Positions 20,650 to 20,841 of a stretch of DNA of 20,841 nucleotides are shown piece after piece. The stretch is from a virus. Position numbers and translations under genes: made by a program. How positions within the stretch are numbered: position 1 is the stretch's first letter; every line of letters begins with the position of its first letter. Where the stretch lies: positions 1-20,841 of IMG/VR virus record IMGVR_UViG_3300002460_000198; one strand, given 5' to 3'. The notes beneath the pieces are model-generated. The model made no database searches. It had not been told where the DNA came from and saw only the letters and a program-made list of their open reading frames with translations.

Positions 20650-20841
20650 ATTCACCTCCCTTCTTTTAGGATTATTGATGTTTTTCTTATCACGTTCCCT
20701 TGTCAATAATATATATTTTTCTCTCTGCTTGTAATAGAACTTTAAAACGTATTCTCTATTATGTGGCTTGCATAAAAAATTAGTATACTTTCCCCACGTT
20801 TCTCCTTTTATTAACTCAATTTTACAAACATTACAAAACCT
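20650..20841 (-). CDS. Zinc-finger-like reading frame, partial, open into the 57-aa membrane gene
   Basis: From the window edge the frame reads RFCNVCKIELIKGETWGKY and then TNFLCKPHNREYVLKFYYKQ, followed by a basic linker. CxxC plus CxxH suggests a small zinc site, as in phage HNH-associated or recruitment domains. There is no stop before the 57-aa membrane gene, so either a fusion protein is made as well, or the zinc-finger gene simply shares the downstream stop. The N-terminus lies outside the window. No catalytic HNH motif is visible in this portion. Confidence 0.45.

Noticed and set aside
20650-20706. TTG start for the 57-aa membrane protein, and TTGACA at 20706-20701 as a -35 promoter element
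   Set aside because: There is no SD before the TTG, whereas a perfect one precedes the ATG at 20649. No -10 hexamer lies at 16-18 nt from TTGACA.
1-20841. CRISPR array, insertion sequence, integrase or attachment site
   Set aside because: No regularly spaced direct repeats, transposase motifs, terminal inverted repeats or recombinase motifs were seen on either strand.

Overview
This window is a fragment of a tailed double-stranded DNA phage or prophage (Caudoviricetes). Every gene I can support lies on the minus strand, so the functional order runs from high to low coordinates. The identification rests on a terminase small/large pair, a long portal protein, an acidic scaffold-like protein and an SU10/DUF5309-type major capsid protein in the usual packaging-to-head order. 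The DNA is A+T-rich and genes are tightly packed, with many ATGA stop/start overlaps. UGA is clearly a stop codon, so the standard bacterial code applies. I see no integrase, tRNA, CRISPR array or insertion sequence, and the host cannot be named from this window.

Layout in transcription order. (1) 20841-20396: the end of a CxxC zinc-finger-like reading frame that continues in frame into a 57-aa two-helix membrane protein, then a 27-aa single-helix peptide. (2) 20380-18405: terminase small subunit, terminase large subunit, a 91-aa unknown. (3) 18323-13649: portal, a 79-aa protein, an 85-aa protein with an apparent AUA start, a 43-aa basic peptide, a 79-aa zinc-ribbon protein, scaffold, major capsid protein. 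(4) 13515-12806: two small unknowns, possibly head-completion proteins. (5) 12798-2988: a cassette of about 9.8 kb for glycan synthesis and transfer, with six glycosyltransferase units, a GDP-L-fucose-synthase-like reductase, a two-gene minimal transketolase, a DegT/perosamine-synthase-like aminotransferase, a GNAT acetyltransferase and several small unknowns. (6) 2937-1: structural genes of tail-fibre or receptor-binding character, with beta-rich repeats.

How it may work together (inference). The reductase and the aminotransferase belong to families that both use GDP-4-keto-6-deoxymannose, and the acetyltransferase sits beside the aminotransferase as in N-acyl aminosugar pathways. No enzyme making that precursor is present, so the host would have to supply it. 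No Wzx/Wzy-type membrane protein is present, which fits glycosylation of a cytoplasmic target (virion protein or DNA) or diversion of host sugar nucleotides rather than a complete surface-polysaccharide pathway.

The least expected signals are these. A composite element is repeated at the two module starts (before portal and before the first tail-side gene): a 16-nt box, a 5-nt gap, a hairpin with a 7-nt loop, and 7 U-rich nt to AUG, with no Shine-Dalgarno (SD) sequence. Three genes lack any canonical start and appear to begin with AUA or ACG followed by GCA. A GT4 glycosyltransferase is split between its two Rossmann domains, with a complete unrelated gene between the halves.
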